This document shows positions 1 through 6,676 of a stretch of 7,178 nucleotides of DNA, in pieces. Position numbers and translations under genes: made by a program. Under the pieces are notes generated by a model that worked only from the letters and a program-made list of their open reading frames with translations, searched no databases and had not been told where the DNA came from. The stretch comes from Caldilineae bacterium (GTDB lineage: Bacteria > Chloroflexota > Anaerolineae > J102), in contig DUEQ01000385.1 in NCBI GenBank assembly GCA_011192085.1, positions 1 to 7,178 of the forward strand. Direction: 5' to 3'. Within the stretch, counting starts at the first letter, position 1. Every line of letters starts with the position of its first letter.

Positions 1-1355
1 TCATTATTGGCGCGTTGATCGCCGCCTTTGTTTTGGCATGGTTAGAGGGTGAATTCCGAAGTTGGGTGCGATATCCCAAAGGAATGCTAGTAGCCACTGC
101 CTTAGGGGCTTTCTTCTTTGCCTGGGGCACGCGCGTGGCGGGTGGTTGTACACTGCACCACCTTTTGGGAGGCTGGCCAGCTATGAATATCAAGAGCTGG
201 GTGGTCATGCTCTTTGCCACGGTTGGCGCACTTCTTGGATTCCTCTTGCTCCGCAAACTGAACTTGTCTCAATACTTCAAGAGCCAAGATACCAAATGGT
301 ATGTGGAACAGGCCAAAGCCCGCGGCTGGGCCGATGGTCTCACCTTAGGTGAAAGCGCCAAACCCAGCATGCTCTCTTGGATCCTCTATGTCGTGCTTGT
401 CGTCATCCTGGCCGTGGTGCTCTACATGGCTTTCGCCGGCAACAACTACGCCATTATGATGGGCTGGGCCGAGACGCTGGCCAAAACCAAGATGGCTGGC
501 GTTATGCTCACTGGTAAAAACCTGCCTAACATCCTTATGTTGATGATCGTCGGTGCATTGCTGGGCATCTCTGTGGCCAAGACCGGTTTCGGTACAGAAT
601 GTGGCATTATCAACTTTGAACTGGGCCGCGAGATGGAGAAGGGTGAAGATGTGGCCGCCCAACGCTGGGGGATGCCCTTCTCCCTGCGCACGGTCATGAT
701 CTCCTATCAGCCTCTGGCCGCGTTGGGCCTGCACATCGGCCTGGTGGCCTTGGTCATGGCCATCGGATTCGCCTTCTTCAATATCATGGAAGGCCACAAT
801 TGGGCCACCGAGGCGTTCGCCGCCAAGTATGTGGGCCCTGAATTCCACAAAATCGGTGCAGGCCACATTCGCGAGCAGACCACCTTGCCCATGGACATTT
901 TCGGCGGCTTGTTGCTGGGCTTCGGCACCGTGCTTATGCTGGGCTGTGAGTTCCGCAACTACGGGCGCACCGGCCTGCTCTACGTCACCGGTCTGCTCAT
1001 CTGGCCCTTCTTCTACCTGGGCTATCTCCCCTACACGCTGGCCCGCGACTTCTGGGACGGCCTGATGGCAGCCATGCCCTACACCCCCACCACCTTCTTC
1101 CCCGCGCTCATTGCCCCCGGCAACAAGACGATCCAGGTGGTCATCTGGTTCCTGTGGGCGCTATTCTGGCTGTGGGTGTTCTGGTGGGCTATGCGCCGCG
1201 GCGCCCGCAACATCGGTGTGCAACCGGGCGACCTCTTCCGCATGAACTCTGAAGACATGTATCTCGCCCGCTTGGCGAAACTGGAGAAAGAAGGTAAACT
1301 GGATCTTATTGACGAGCTGGAGCGAGATATCCTCAGCCAGGCCAAGAAAGTCTGA
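1..1355 (+). CDS. YeeE/YedE-family membrane transporter, 5' truncated
   Basis: This is a polytopic inner-membrane protein of the YeeE/YedE (DUF395) family, whose characterised member TsuA imports thiosulfate; other members are tied to selenium metabolism. The frame is open to the left edge, with Ile-Ile-Gly-Ala upstream of a TTG at 15, so the true start lies outside the window and that TTG is probably internal. Counting from the TTG, the family's glycine/cysteine signatures are visible: AGGCTLHH with Cys45, FGTECGI with Cys196 and LMLGCEFRNYGRTG with Cys311. The last two mark the second of two internally related halves. In TsuA such cysteines line the path of the sulfur substrate. About nine hydrophobic segments remain. 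A charged tail of roughly 50 residues (from about 397) follows the last helix and should face the cytoplasm. Substrate is inferred from the family only; thiosulfate, another sulfur compound or a selenium compound are all possible. Confidence 0.88.
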   Translation, partial: IIGALIAAFVLAWLEGEFRSWVRYPKGMLVATALGAFFFAWGTRVAGGCTLHHLLGGWPAMNIKSWVVMLFATVGALLGFLLLRKLNLSQYFKSQDTKWYVEQAKARGWADGLTLGESAKPSMLSWILYVVLVVILAVVLYMAFAGNNYAIMMGWAETLAKTKMAGVMLTGKNLPNILMLMIVGALLGISVAKTGFGTECGIINFELGREMEKGEDVAAQRWGMPFSLRTVMISYQPLAALGLHIGLVALVMAIGFAFFNIMEGHNWATEAFAAKYVGPEFHKIGAGHIREQTTLPMDIFGGLLLGFGTVLMLGCEFRNYGRTGLLYVTGLLIWPFFYLGYLPYTLARDFWDGLMAAMPYTPTTFFPALIAPGNKTIQVVIWFLWALFWLWVFWWAMRRGARNIGVQPGDLFRMNSEDMYLARLAKLEKEGKLDLIDELERDILSQAKKV

Positions 1356-1384
1356 CCCATTCTCTGAACCAGGATTGCAAACCG

Positions 1385-1425
1385 AAGGGCGAGCGCTCTA
1401 TCAGCAGGTGGAGCGCTCGCCTTTT
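1385..1425 (+). terminator. Rho-independent terminator after the YedE-type gene
   Basis: A perfect 11-bp inverted repeat, GGCGAGCGCTC (1388-1398) and GAGCGCTCGCC (1411-1421), encloses a 12-base loop. It is extended by one G-T and two A-T pairs into the TTTT run at 1422-1425. It begins about 30 bases after the transporter stop codon, the expected place for an intrinsic terminator. Only 20 bases separate it from the next start codon, leaving no room for a normal promoter. The downstream genes therefore depend on readthrough or on a promoter inside the transporter gene. The T-tract is short (four T, then GT), so leaky termination is plausible. Confidence 0.85.
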
Positions 1426-1445
1426 GTCCCACCCGTGAGATCATC

Positions 1446-2012
1446 ATGTCGAAGCTATCGCATCCTCGTCCCTCCGCCAAACACATTCCCATCCACGAAG
1501 AAAAAGCCCGACGCTGCGTGCGCTGGTTGAACATCAGCCTGGGCCTAGGATTCATCTACGCGCTGGCTCTGGTGTTCACCATTGCGCTCAGCCTGGCCAT
1601 GCCCGATCTGAAGGTCCCCGACTTCGTCCAGGGCGTTATCCTGTTGATCTGGGCCATCGCGAAGATCGGCTTCGCCTTCTCCCTGGTCTGTCTTTATCAG
1701 TCGACAGGTTATCTAAAATGGGCCATCGCCGCCCTGCTCCTTGCAGCCAGCGCCATCATGCCCTACATCCTCACCAACCCCGAATCCCTGGTCTTCGTCA
1801 TTGGCATCGAGGCGCTGGCCGTCACTGGGCTCAGCCTCTCCTTGTTCGATCTGGGCCGGGCCACGCGCCTGGACATGGGCATCCCGGCCGGAATGATCTT
1901 CCTGGGCGTCATCCTGCAGATCCTGCAGGATCCGCTCATGTCCTTTGTGGGCATCCTCTTTCTGGCCATTGGCTTCTATCTCAGCCTCAAGCGATTGACC
2001 CGGCCAGTCTGA
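1446..2012 (+). CDS. Six-helix membrane protein of unknown function
   Basis: I do not recognise this 188-residue protein. After a basic, His-rich cytoplasmic-looking start (residues 1-27) there are six hydrophobic segments at roughly 28-50, 60-84, 89-110, 114-134, 144-161 and 164-182. Short loops join them, and a basic end (LKRLTRPV) follows the last. Two cysteines are seen, one just before helix 1 (Arg-Arg-Cys) and one in helix 2 (SLVCLYQ); no metal or catalytic motif stands out. The ATG at 1446 is chosen because it gives the full first helix. A weak GTGAG precedes it by about six bases. The thioredoxin remnant begins only 10 bases after its stop, so the two were probably cotranscribed. Position beside a YedE-type transporter suggests a role in sulfur or redox physiology, but that is inference. 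Confidence 0.75.
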   Translation: MSKLSHPRPSAKHIPIHEEKARRCVRWLNISLGLGFIYALALVFTIALSLAMPDLKVPDFVQGVILLIWAIAKIGFAFSLVCLYQSTGYLKWAIAALLLAASAIMPYILTNPESLVFVIGIEALAVTGLSLSLFDLGRATRLDMGIPAGMIFLGVILQILQDPLMSFVGILFLAIGFYLSLKRLTRPV

Positions 2013-2022
2013 ATACGTCGTC

Positions 2023-2377
2023 ATGGATTCCCAAGCCTTCTTTCAAATTATCCAATCCAACCCCCGGCCACTGATCGTCGACATGTGGGCCCCCTGGCGC
2101 GCTCCCTGTCGTCGCATGAACCCATCTTCGAGGAGCTGAAGGAAACTTATGATGGCCGGGGGGACGTGTTGAAGGTCAACGCGGATGAATCCCAATCGCT
2201 GATCAAACAGCTGGGCGTTTTGGGCATCCCCACCACCATCCTCTATCGCAACGGCGAGGAGATCGGTCGGCGGACTGGACCATGAGTAAAGCGGATTTGG
2301 AGAGCTTGTTTCAGGCTGCGCTGAGCCAAGGCCCGGTGCGCATCCCTGCTATGAGTCGACAGACCTACTTCATCTGA
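2023..2377 (+). pseudogene. Thioredoxin-family gene, frameshifted and lacking one active-site Cys
   Basis: Three successive frames spell one thioredoxin. From ATG 2023, frame 1 reads a normal N-terminus ending in LIVDMWAPWRAPCRRMN. At 2122-2123 one base is missing and the frame changes to IFEELKETYDGR, then VLKVNADES and the cis-proline loop GIPTTILYRNGEE. At 2280-2281 another base is missing and the frame changes again to MSKADLESLFQAAL, the usual C-terminal helix. Each join needs one extra C, which would restore a proline codon both times. The rebuilt protein is about 118 residues, slightly longer than the usual 105-110. The active site reads W-R-A-P-C instead of W-C-G-P-C: the first, nucleophilic Cys is Arg26 (CGC at 2098-2100), leaving only Cys29. 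It could not work as a dithiol reductase even with the frame repaired. The TGA at 2375 closes the third frame. Confidence 0.85.
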
Positions 2378-2567
2378 CTGTTCATTACGCTGGCGTGTTT
2401 GGGCATGGGGCTGATCCTGGAGGCCAGGCTGGGCGTGCTTCATTGTCGCGGGCGTGATGGACTTCTGGGCTATCGATGACTTTATTCCAGGCGTCATCGA
2501 CTTTCGGGATAAGCTGATCAGAAAGGCGCTCCAGGCCACCATGGAGATCGAAAGCCGTCGGGATTAG
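2351..2567 (+). pseudogene. Remnant of a small membrane-protein gene
   Basis: From an ATG at 2351, overlapping the end of the thioredoxin remnant in the same frame, the sequence reads MSRQTYFI, then a TGA (2375-2377), then LFITLACLGMGLILEARLGV, a clear membrane helix. At about 2438 the frame slips (one base extra or two missing) and continues as FIVAGVMDFWAIDDFIPG and a charged tail ending ATMEIESRRD at TAG 2565-2567. Joined up, this is a protein of about 72 residues with one or two helices and an amphipathic tail. I cannot name the family. Reading it as a broken gene rests on the coherent composition either side of each break: a hydrophobic helix, then a protein-like tail with no stops. An alternative is that TGA 2375 is the genuine end of the thioredoxin gene and the helix began at a start I cannot identify. 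Confidence 0.55.
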
Positions 2568-2580
2568 CAAGGAGCTGGGC

Positions 2581-4182
2581 CTATCGCACCAGCCAGATGC
2601 CGTTGAGCGATTTGTTGCGACAATCGCAGGCGCTGACGCGACGCCCGTCCGGGGTGATCAGCCCCCCCCTGTAAGCTGTTTCCTCCGCATAAGCGGTCCA
2701 GCCATCCTCGAACGTCAGCGGAATTCGGCTGCTTCCTGCGGCCACCCACAGGCCGTTGTAACGCCGAGCGAAGTGTAGGTGCGAGCTGATGGCTGTGCCG
2801 CCATCGCATGCGGGCCGTCCCACCGGATCGCCCATCTTGAGCCGCTCGCCCTCGGCCACCCGATCAGTGAGATGGAGATATTGCAACACCCATCCGGTAC
2901 GCATATCCCCATCCTCATCCAAATCCACCAGCAACTCGCCTCGATTATTGCGCACCACCAGGCCCGGCGAGGCCGCAGTGGCCCAGGTCGTCGCCGGAAG
3001 ACAACTGCCCACAGGCGCGTCCTCGGGCACGAAATCCAGCGCGGCCCAGCCGCTGCCGCTGCCCCAGGCCCCGTGCGGGCCTCCCGTCAAAAACCACCAT
3101 GTCCCCGGTTGCCAAGGAAAAGCCAATGGGGGTTGTGCCAGCTCCCAGGGGAGGATGGGCCCCGCGTCGTATTGGAAAGGATCACCAAAAAGCCGGGTGT
3201 ACGCTTCCATGAATGCATCAAGTTCCGCAGGCAGCGCCTCGAAGGTGGCATCCTGAGCCAGCGTGCGCTGGATGGCCACCGTGCCGGGGTTGAGGTTGGG
3301 GGCAGCCCGAGCGATGCGATAATCCTGAAACTGAATCGCGGTTTCCCCCCGGTCTAGCCAGCCATAAAAGCCGCTGTTCAGCGCGTTCGCAGCCCACTCC
3401 AGTTGATTGAGCAACCCTCGACCCGCCCGCACATGCCCCAATGGATAATCCAGGGTCTGTTCGTCAGGCGTCTCGGGGCGGGTGACCAGGCCGCTGCGGG
3501 CCTCGATTAGGGCCAATAGGACGCGCGGTCCCACGCTATAGCGGATGGCGACATAGTTTACCAACTCCCCGCCGCTGATGGCTCCTCCATCCACAAAGGG
3601 AACCTGCATCTGACTGAGCCCCCCCCCCTGCGCATCGACGAACGCAGCCGCGTCGAAATCGAGATAGGCAGGCCCGTAGAGAAGCTCGCTGTCGGGAAGA
3701 AGGATATCCTCAGGCGTGACGCGATCCACCCGATAAGGAATCATGAATCGTTGGCCCGGGGCCACCATGTTGGGATTCTCGATATGGTTGTAGGCGATGA
3801 GCGCGTCCAGGGAGATGCCATAGCGGGCCGCGAATGCACCGAGAAAATCGCCCTGGCGCACGACCGCGGGCAGGGCCGCGATGTCGGGCGCGACGGTGGG
3901 ACCTGGCGTGGGCGTAGGGGTGTCGGTGGGCGTGGGCGATGGCGCGAGGGTGGGCGTCGCGGTGGGCATGGACGTGTCGGTGGGGATGGGAGTTGGCGGC
4001 GAGGAGGCGAGAAGCGCGGTCCCTGACGGAGTGGGATCGGCGACCTGGGGGTTCGCAGAGGGCGCGGGCCCGCGGGCGCAGGCCGCGACCAATCCTGCGG
4101 CAAGCAACCCCAATGCGATGCGTAATGGAACCGGGAATGGGGTGGAGAACGCGAATCGGTGCATCATGCAAAAGCGAATCAT
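2581..4182 (-). CDS. Lipoprotein with LysM and LasA-like M23 metallopeptidase domains
   Basis: A 533-residue exported cell-envelope protein. A lipoprotein signal peptide ends in the lipobox LVAAC, so Cys35 should be lipid-modified. A Pro/Thr/Ser linker follows (about 45-99), then a LysM peptidoglycan-binding domain (about 107-150; QGD, YGIS, LIAYN, PGQ and IPY landmarks). A middle region of about 200 residues without a name follows, then the M23 peptidase domain (about 360-490). The zinc and catalytic set is complete: His370 and Asp383 (GGPH...ALDF), His437 (YLHLTD), and His468/His470 in SSHLHF. The 13-residue step between His370 and Asp383 equals that of LasA and beta-lytic protease (His23/Asp36), not the H-x3-D of lysostaphin and LytM. 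It should cut peptidoglycan cross-bridges or related glycine-rich peptides. Met1 (4182) has no clear ribosome site; Met6 or Met7 (4167, 4164) would also keep the signal peptide. It converges on the decayed genes, ending 13 bases from them. Confidence 0.88.
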   Translation of the reverse strand: MIRFCMMHRFAFSTPFPVPLRIALGLLAAGLVAACARGPAPSANPQVADPTPSGTALLASSPPTPIPTDTSMPTATPTLAPSPTPTDTPTPTPGPTVAPDIAALPAVVRQGDFLGAFAARYGISLDALIAYNHIENPNMVAPGQRFMIPYRVDRVTPEDILLPDSELLYGPAYLDFDAAAFVDAQGGGLSQMQVPFVDGGAISGGELVNYVAIRYSVGPRVLLALIEARSGLVTRPETPDEQTLDYPLGHVRAGRGLLNQLEWAANALNSGFYGWLDRGETAIQFQDYRIARAAPNLNPGTVAIQRTLAQDATFEALPAELDAFMEAYTRLFGDPFQYDAGPILPWELAQPPLAFPWQPGTWWFLTGGPHGAWGSGSGWAALDFVPEDAPVGSCLPATTWATAASPGLVVRNNRGELLVDLDEDGDMRTGWVLQYLHLTDRVAEGERLKMGDPVGRPACDGGTAISSHLHFARRYNGLWVAAGSSRIPLTFEDGWTAYAEETAYRGGLITPDGRRVSACDCRNKSLNGIWLVR

Positions 4183-4195
4183 TCAAGATGGTCGC

Positions 4196-4224
4196 AGTAT
4201 AGCACCGATGGCGGCCTGCTCGCC
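4196..4224 (-). promoter_or_regulatory. Weak candidate promoter for the M23 lipoprotein gene
   Basis: Read on the minus strand, TATACT occupies 4201-4196, a five-of-six match to a -10 box. No good -35 lies at 16-18 bases; the best nearby hexamers match only about half of TTGACA. Transcription from it would begin near 4189, only a few bases before the ATG at 4182. That would favour a start at Met6 or Met7 (4167/4164), which leaves a leader of about 22-25 bases. It is listed because the position is right, not because the match is strong. Confidence 0.25.
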
Positions 4225-4231
4225 AAAGCGA

Positions 4232-4266
4232 ACCGAGCGGATGCGCGCTTGCGCTCCGCCCTCGGT
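4232..4266. other. Imperfect hairpin in the divergent intergenic region
   Basis: Three nested complementary blocks surround a GCTT loop (4247-4250): GCGC (4243-4246) with GCGC (4251-4254), CGGA (4238-4241) with TCCG (4255-4258), and ACCGAG (4232-4237) with CTCGGT (4261-4266). The mismatches are T4242 and a CC bulge at 4259-4260. No T-run follows on either strand, so it is not a typical intrinsic terminator. It sits between the two divergent genes, about 50 bases upstream of the rightward -35 box. An operator or an upstream structured element are the main possibilities; G+C-rich sequence can also form such structures by chance. Confidence 0.4.
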
Positions 4267-4316
4267 CGCTCATCGCCTTCAGCAATTTCAAAAAGGATTC
4301 CCAACTGGCCAGCAGG

Positions 4317-4345
4317 TTGCATAGGCTGTAACGCCCCTGTATAAT
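4317..4345 (+). promoter_or_regulatory. Sigma70-type promoter for the molybdopterin oxidoreductase gene
   Basis: TTGCAT (4317-4322) and a perfect TATAAT (4340-4345) are separated by exactly 17 bases. An A/T-rich patch (AATTTCAAAAA, about 4284-4294) lies upstream and could act as an UP-like element. The expected transcription start is near 4352, giving a leader of about 65 bases before the ATG at 4419. The ATG at 4344 overlaps the -10 box and would not be on the transcript. Confidence 0.75.
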
Positions 4346-4418
4346 GCGTCGATGCCCGTTTTCCATCGAATCGGTCACGATTTTTCCCCCTTCTCCTGAG
4401 CGCCACCCTGTCAAGACC

Positions 4419-6560
4419 ATGTCCTCAGCCTCGCATCCAACCATCATCACCGGCGTCTGTCCGCACGACTGCCCCGACACCTGCGCCTGGCAGGTGACCG
4501 TCGACCCGGCCAATGGTCGCGCCATTCGCATCCAGGGCCATCCCCGCCATCCCGTCACCCAGGGGTGGCTGTGCGGCAAGGTGGACTACTATCTGGAGCG
4601 CACCTACCATCCCGACCGCCTTACCACGCCCCTGAAGCGGGTCGGACCCAAGGGCGCGGGGCGGTTCCAACCCATCGGCTGGGATCAGGCCATGCGCGAG
4701 ATCACGGCTCGCCTGCGCGATATCATCGCCGAGTTCGGGCCCGAGGCTGTCATGCCGTACTCCTATGCGGGGACCATGGGCGTGTTGCAGGGCGAAGGCA
4801 TGGCCTCGCGCTTCTTTAACCGCCTGGGCGCCACGCGCCTGGCCCGCACCATCTGCTCGGAGGCGGGCTTTGAGGGATTTCAATACGTCACAGGACGGGT
4901 GATGGGCCCCGCCCCCGAGGATTTCGCCCACGCGGAACTCATTCTCATTTGGGGCAACAACACCCTCACCAGCAACATGCACCTGTGGCCTTTTATCCAG
5001 AAGGCCCGCAAAGGGGGGGCGCCTGTCATCGTCATCGACCCCGCCCGCACCCGCACGGCCCGGGCCGCGGATGAATGGATCCCCATCCGGCCAGGAACGG
5101 ATGGCGCGCTGGCTTTGGCCATGATGCATGTGATCCTCGCTGAGGATCGGGTGGATCGCGAGTATGTCCGGGCTCACACCACAGGGTTCGAGGCGCTGGC
5201 GCACCGGGTGCGGGACTTCTCCCCTGCTTGGGCGGAGCGGATGACCGGCATTTCGGCCGGGCGCATCGTGCGCCTAGCCCGGGAATATGCAGAGGCCCGC
5301 CCCGCGGCTGTGCGCATCAACTACGGCTTGCAGCGTCATGCCGCGGGCGGCATGGCCGTGCGCAATATCGCCACCCTGCCCGCCTTGGTCGGGCATTGGC
5401 GCTATCGAGGCGGCGGCGTGCTGCTCAGCGCCAGCGGCGCCTTCCATCTCGATAAGTCTGGGCTCGAACGTCCAGACCTGTTGGGCAATCGTCAACCCCG
5501 CACGCTGAACATGATCCGCCTGGGCGACGCACTCAGCCTGGACCCGGCCCGTCGCGCCCGCGCGCATTATGCGCCCAGGCCCATCGACCGCAAGCCCGCG
5601 GCCGAGGACGCGGGCCCGCCCGTGAAAGCCCTCATCGTCTACAATAGCAACCCTGGGGCCGTCGCGCCCGACCAGACCGCAGTGCACGCGGGATTGACTC
5701 GGGAGGATCTGCTCACCATCGTCCTGGAGCACTTCCAGACCGACACCGCGGATTTCGCGGACTACCTCTTGCCCGCCACCACCCAGCTCGAACACTGGGA
5801 CATCCTCAAACCCTACGGGCATCTTTATCTGGCCCTGAACCAGCCCGCCATCGCGCCTCGGGGCGAGAGCCTGCCCAACAGCGAGATCTTTCGGCGACTG
5901 GCCCGCGGCCTGGGGTTCAGCGATGACGCGTTCACCCAGGATGATGTCAGCATCCTGCGGGCATTCATCGAAGCCCAGACCCATCCCACCATGGCTGGCA
6001 TCACCTGGGAGCGGCTGCTGGCGGAGGGCTTTGTCCATCTGACTCTGCCCGATCCCTTCCTCCCCTTCGCCCAGGGCTTTCCCACGCCCGACGGCAAATG
6101 CCAGCTTTTCAGTCAGCAGATGGCCGACGACGGCTACGATCCCCTTCCCGCCTGGACGCCCCCGCGCGCGCTCGCGGCACTGCCCTCTCGTTCTCTCGTC
6201 CTCATCTCCCCGCCCGCGCACAACTTCCTGAACACGACCTTCGCCAATCTGGAACGCTTTCGCCAGCGCGAGGGCGAGCCCCTGGTGTGGGTGCATCCCC
6301 ACGACGCCGTCCCGCGTGGGATCGGCGATGGCGACGGGGTGATCCTGGAAAACAACCACGGACGGGTGCAGCTCACCGCGCGGGTGACGACCGATGTCAT
6401 GCCGGGCGCGCTGCTGGCCCCCACCATCTGGTGGGCCAAACTCAGCCCCGACGGGCGCAACGTCAACTGGCTGGTTCCGCAGGATGAAACCGATATGGGC
6501 GGCAGCCCCACCTTCTACGACATCCGCGTGACGATCCAGCCAGCGGCTTCGCACGATTGA
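4419..6560 (+). CDS. Molybdopterin-dependent oxidoreductase (DMSO-reductase family, YyaE/BisC-like)
   Basis: A 713-residue enzyme of the bis-MGD molybdenum/tungsten family (COG0243), resembling the stand-alone Bacillus YyaE/YoaE type. The N-terminal 4Fe-4S domain has Cys14, Cys18, Cys22 and Cys52 (C-x3-C-x3-C-x29-C, from [10 protein letters not shown] to LCGK). The segment ARTICSEAG places Cys146 where NapA and formate dehydrogenases carry their Cys or Sec metal ligand (ARHC in NapA), so Cys146 is the probable Mo ligand. Cofactor-binding stretches follow ([39 protein letters not shown]). The C-terminal dinucleotide-binding domain covers about 585-705. No Tat or Sec signal is present, so it should be cytoplasmic. 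No partner subunit adjoins it in the window; electron donor and substrate are unknown. The open frame reaches back to an ATG at 4344, but that lies in the -10 box. The ATG at 4419 fits the promoter and the family's N-terminus, although no strong ribosome site precedes it. Confidence 0.92.
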   Translation: MSSASHPTIITGVCPHDCPDTCAWQVTVDPANGRAIRIQGHPRHPVTQGWLCGKVDYYLERTYHPDRLTTPLKRVGPKGAGRFQPIGWDQAMREITARLRDIIAEFGPEAVMPYSYAGTMGVLQGEGMASRFFNRLGATRLARTICSEAGFEGFQYVTGRVMGPAPEDFAHAELILIWGNNTLTSNMHLWPFIQKARKGGAPVIVIDPARTRTARAADEWIPIRPGTDGALALAMMHVILAEDRVDREYVRAHTTGFEALAHRVRDFSPAWAERMTGISAGRIVRLAREYAEARPAAVRINYGLQRHAAGGMAVRNIATLPALVGHWRYRGGGVLLSASGAFHLDKSGLERPDLLGNRQPRTLNMIRLGDALSLDPARRARAHYAPRPIDRKPAAEDAGPPVKALIVYNSNPGAVAPDQTAVHAGLTREDLLTIVLEHFQTDTADFADYLLPATTQLEHWDILKPYGHLYLALNQPAIAPRGESLPNSEIFRRLARGLGFSDDAFTQDDVSILRAFIEAQTHPTMAGITWERLLAEGFVHLTLPDPFLPFAQGFPTPDGKCQLFSQQMADDGYDPLPAWTPPRALAALPSRSLVLISPPAHNFLNTTFANLERFRQREGEPLVWVHPHDAVPRGIGDGDGVILENNHGRVQLTARVTTDVMPGALLAPTIWWAKLSPDGRNVNWLVPQDETDMGGSPTFYDIRVTIQPAASHD

Positions 6561-6575
6561 TGCAGACAACGCCGC

Positions 6576-6629
6576 CGATAGACGATGTTCGACGCCATCT
6601 TCCCGTTCATCGTCTAGGGCCTATCGTCT
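6576..6629. repeat. Inverted and direct ATCGTCT repeats between two genes
   Basis: TAGACGATG (6579-6587) is the exact reverse complement of CATCGTCTA (6608-6616), with 20 bases between. ATCGTCT recurs as a direct repeat at 6609-6615 and 6623-6629, 14 bases apart. CGATAG (6576-6581) also pairs with CTATCG (6621-6626), so two alternative hairpins share the left arm. There is no clear T-run after it, so a normal intrinsic terminator for the upstream gene is not supported. A regulator binding site or a transcript structure ahead of the SGNH gene are the leading explanations. I see no convincing -35/-10 pair in the rest of this intergenic region. Confidence 0.55.
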
Positions 6630-6676
6630 CGGCGCTTTCACGGCATACCACTTTTCTGCCTGGCGAACAGTAGGCC

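Noticed and set aside
1908..1933. Tandem ATCCTGCAG repeat and palindrome
   Set aside because: Only two 9-base units encoding Ile-Leu-Gln inside a membrane helix; expected from repeated residues.
2115..2290. Programmed -1 frameshifting to make an intact thioredoxin
   Set aside because: Neither break has an X-XXY-YYZ slippery heptamer, two events would be needed in a protein of about 118 residues, and the active-site Cys is also lost. Mutation explains it better.
2375..2377. TGA read as selenocysteine or tryptophan in the small membrane gene
   Set aside because: No SECIS-like hairpin was apparent just downstream, no recoding is needed in the intact genes, and another frameshift follows, so decay is simpler.
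3619..3626. C8 tract as a phase-variation switch in the M23 gene
   Set aside because: It sits mid-gene encoding Gly-Gly-Gly with no second-frame alternative, and a similar C8 lies at 2662-2669. One sequence alone gives no evidence of length variation.
3893..4000. GTGGGCG-like repeats suggesting a tandem repeat or CRISPR-like array
   Set aside because: They are the coding sequence of the Pro/Thr linker read from the other strand; the units are irregular and follow codon structure.
3710..4579. Minus-strand open frame of 289 codons across the divergent intergenic region
   Set aside because: It overlaps the signal peptide and LysM part of the M23 gene in another frame and the start of the molybdoenzyme, and its product is low-complexity Arg/His-rich sequence.
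5274..6569. Long minus-strand open frame of 431 codons opposite the molybdoenzyme
   Set aside because: It is antisense to a gene with clear conserved motifs, its composition is typical of high-G+C shadow frames, and it shows no recognisable domain.
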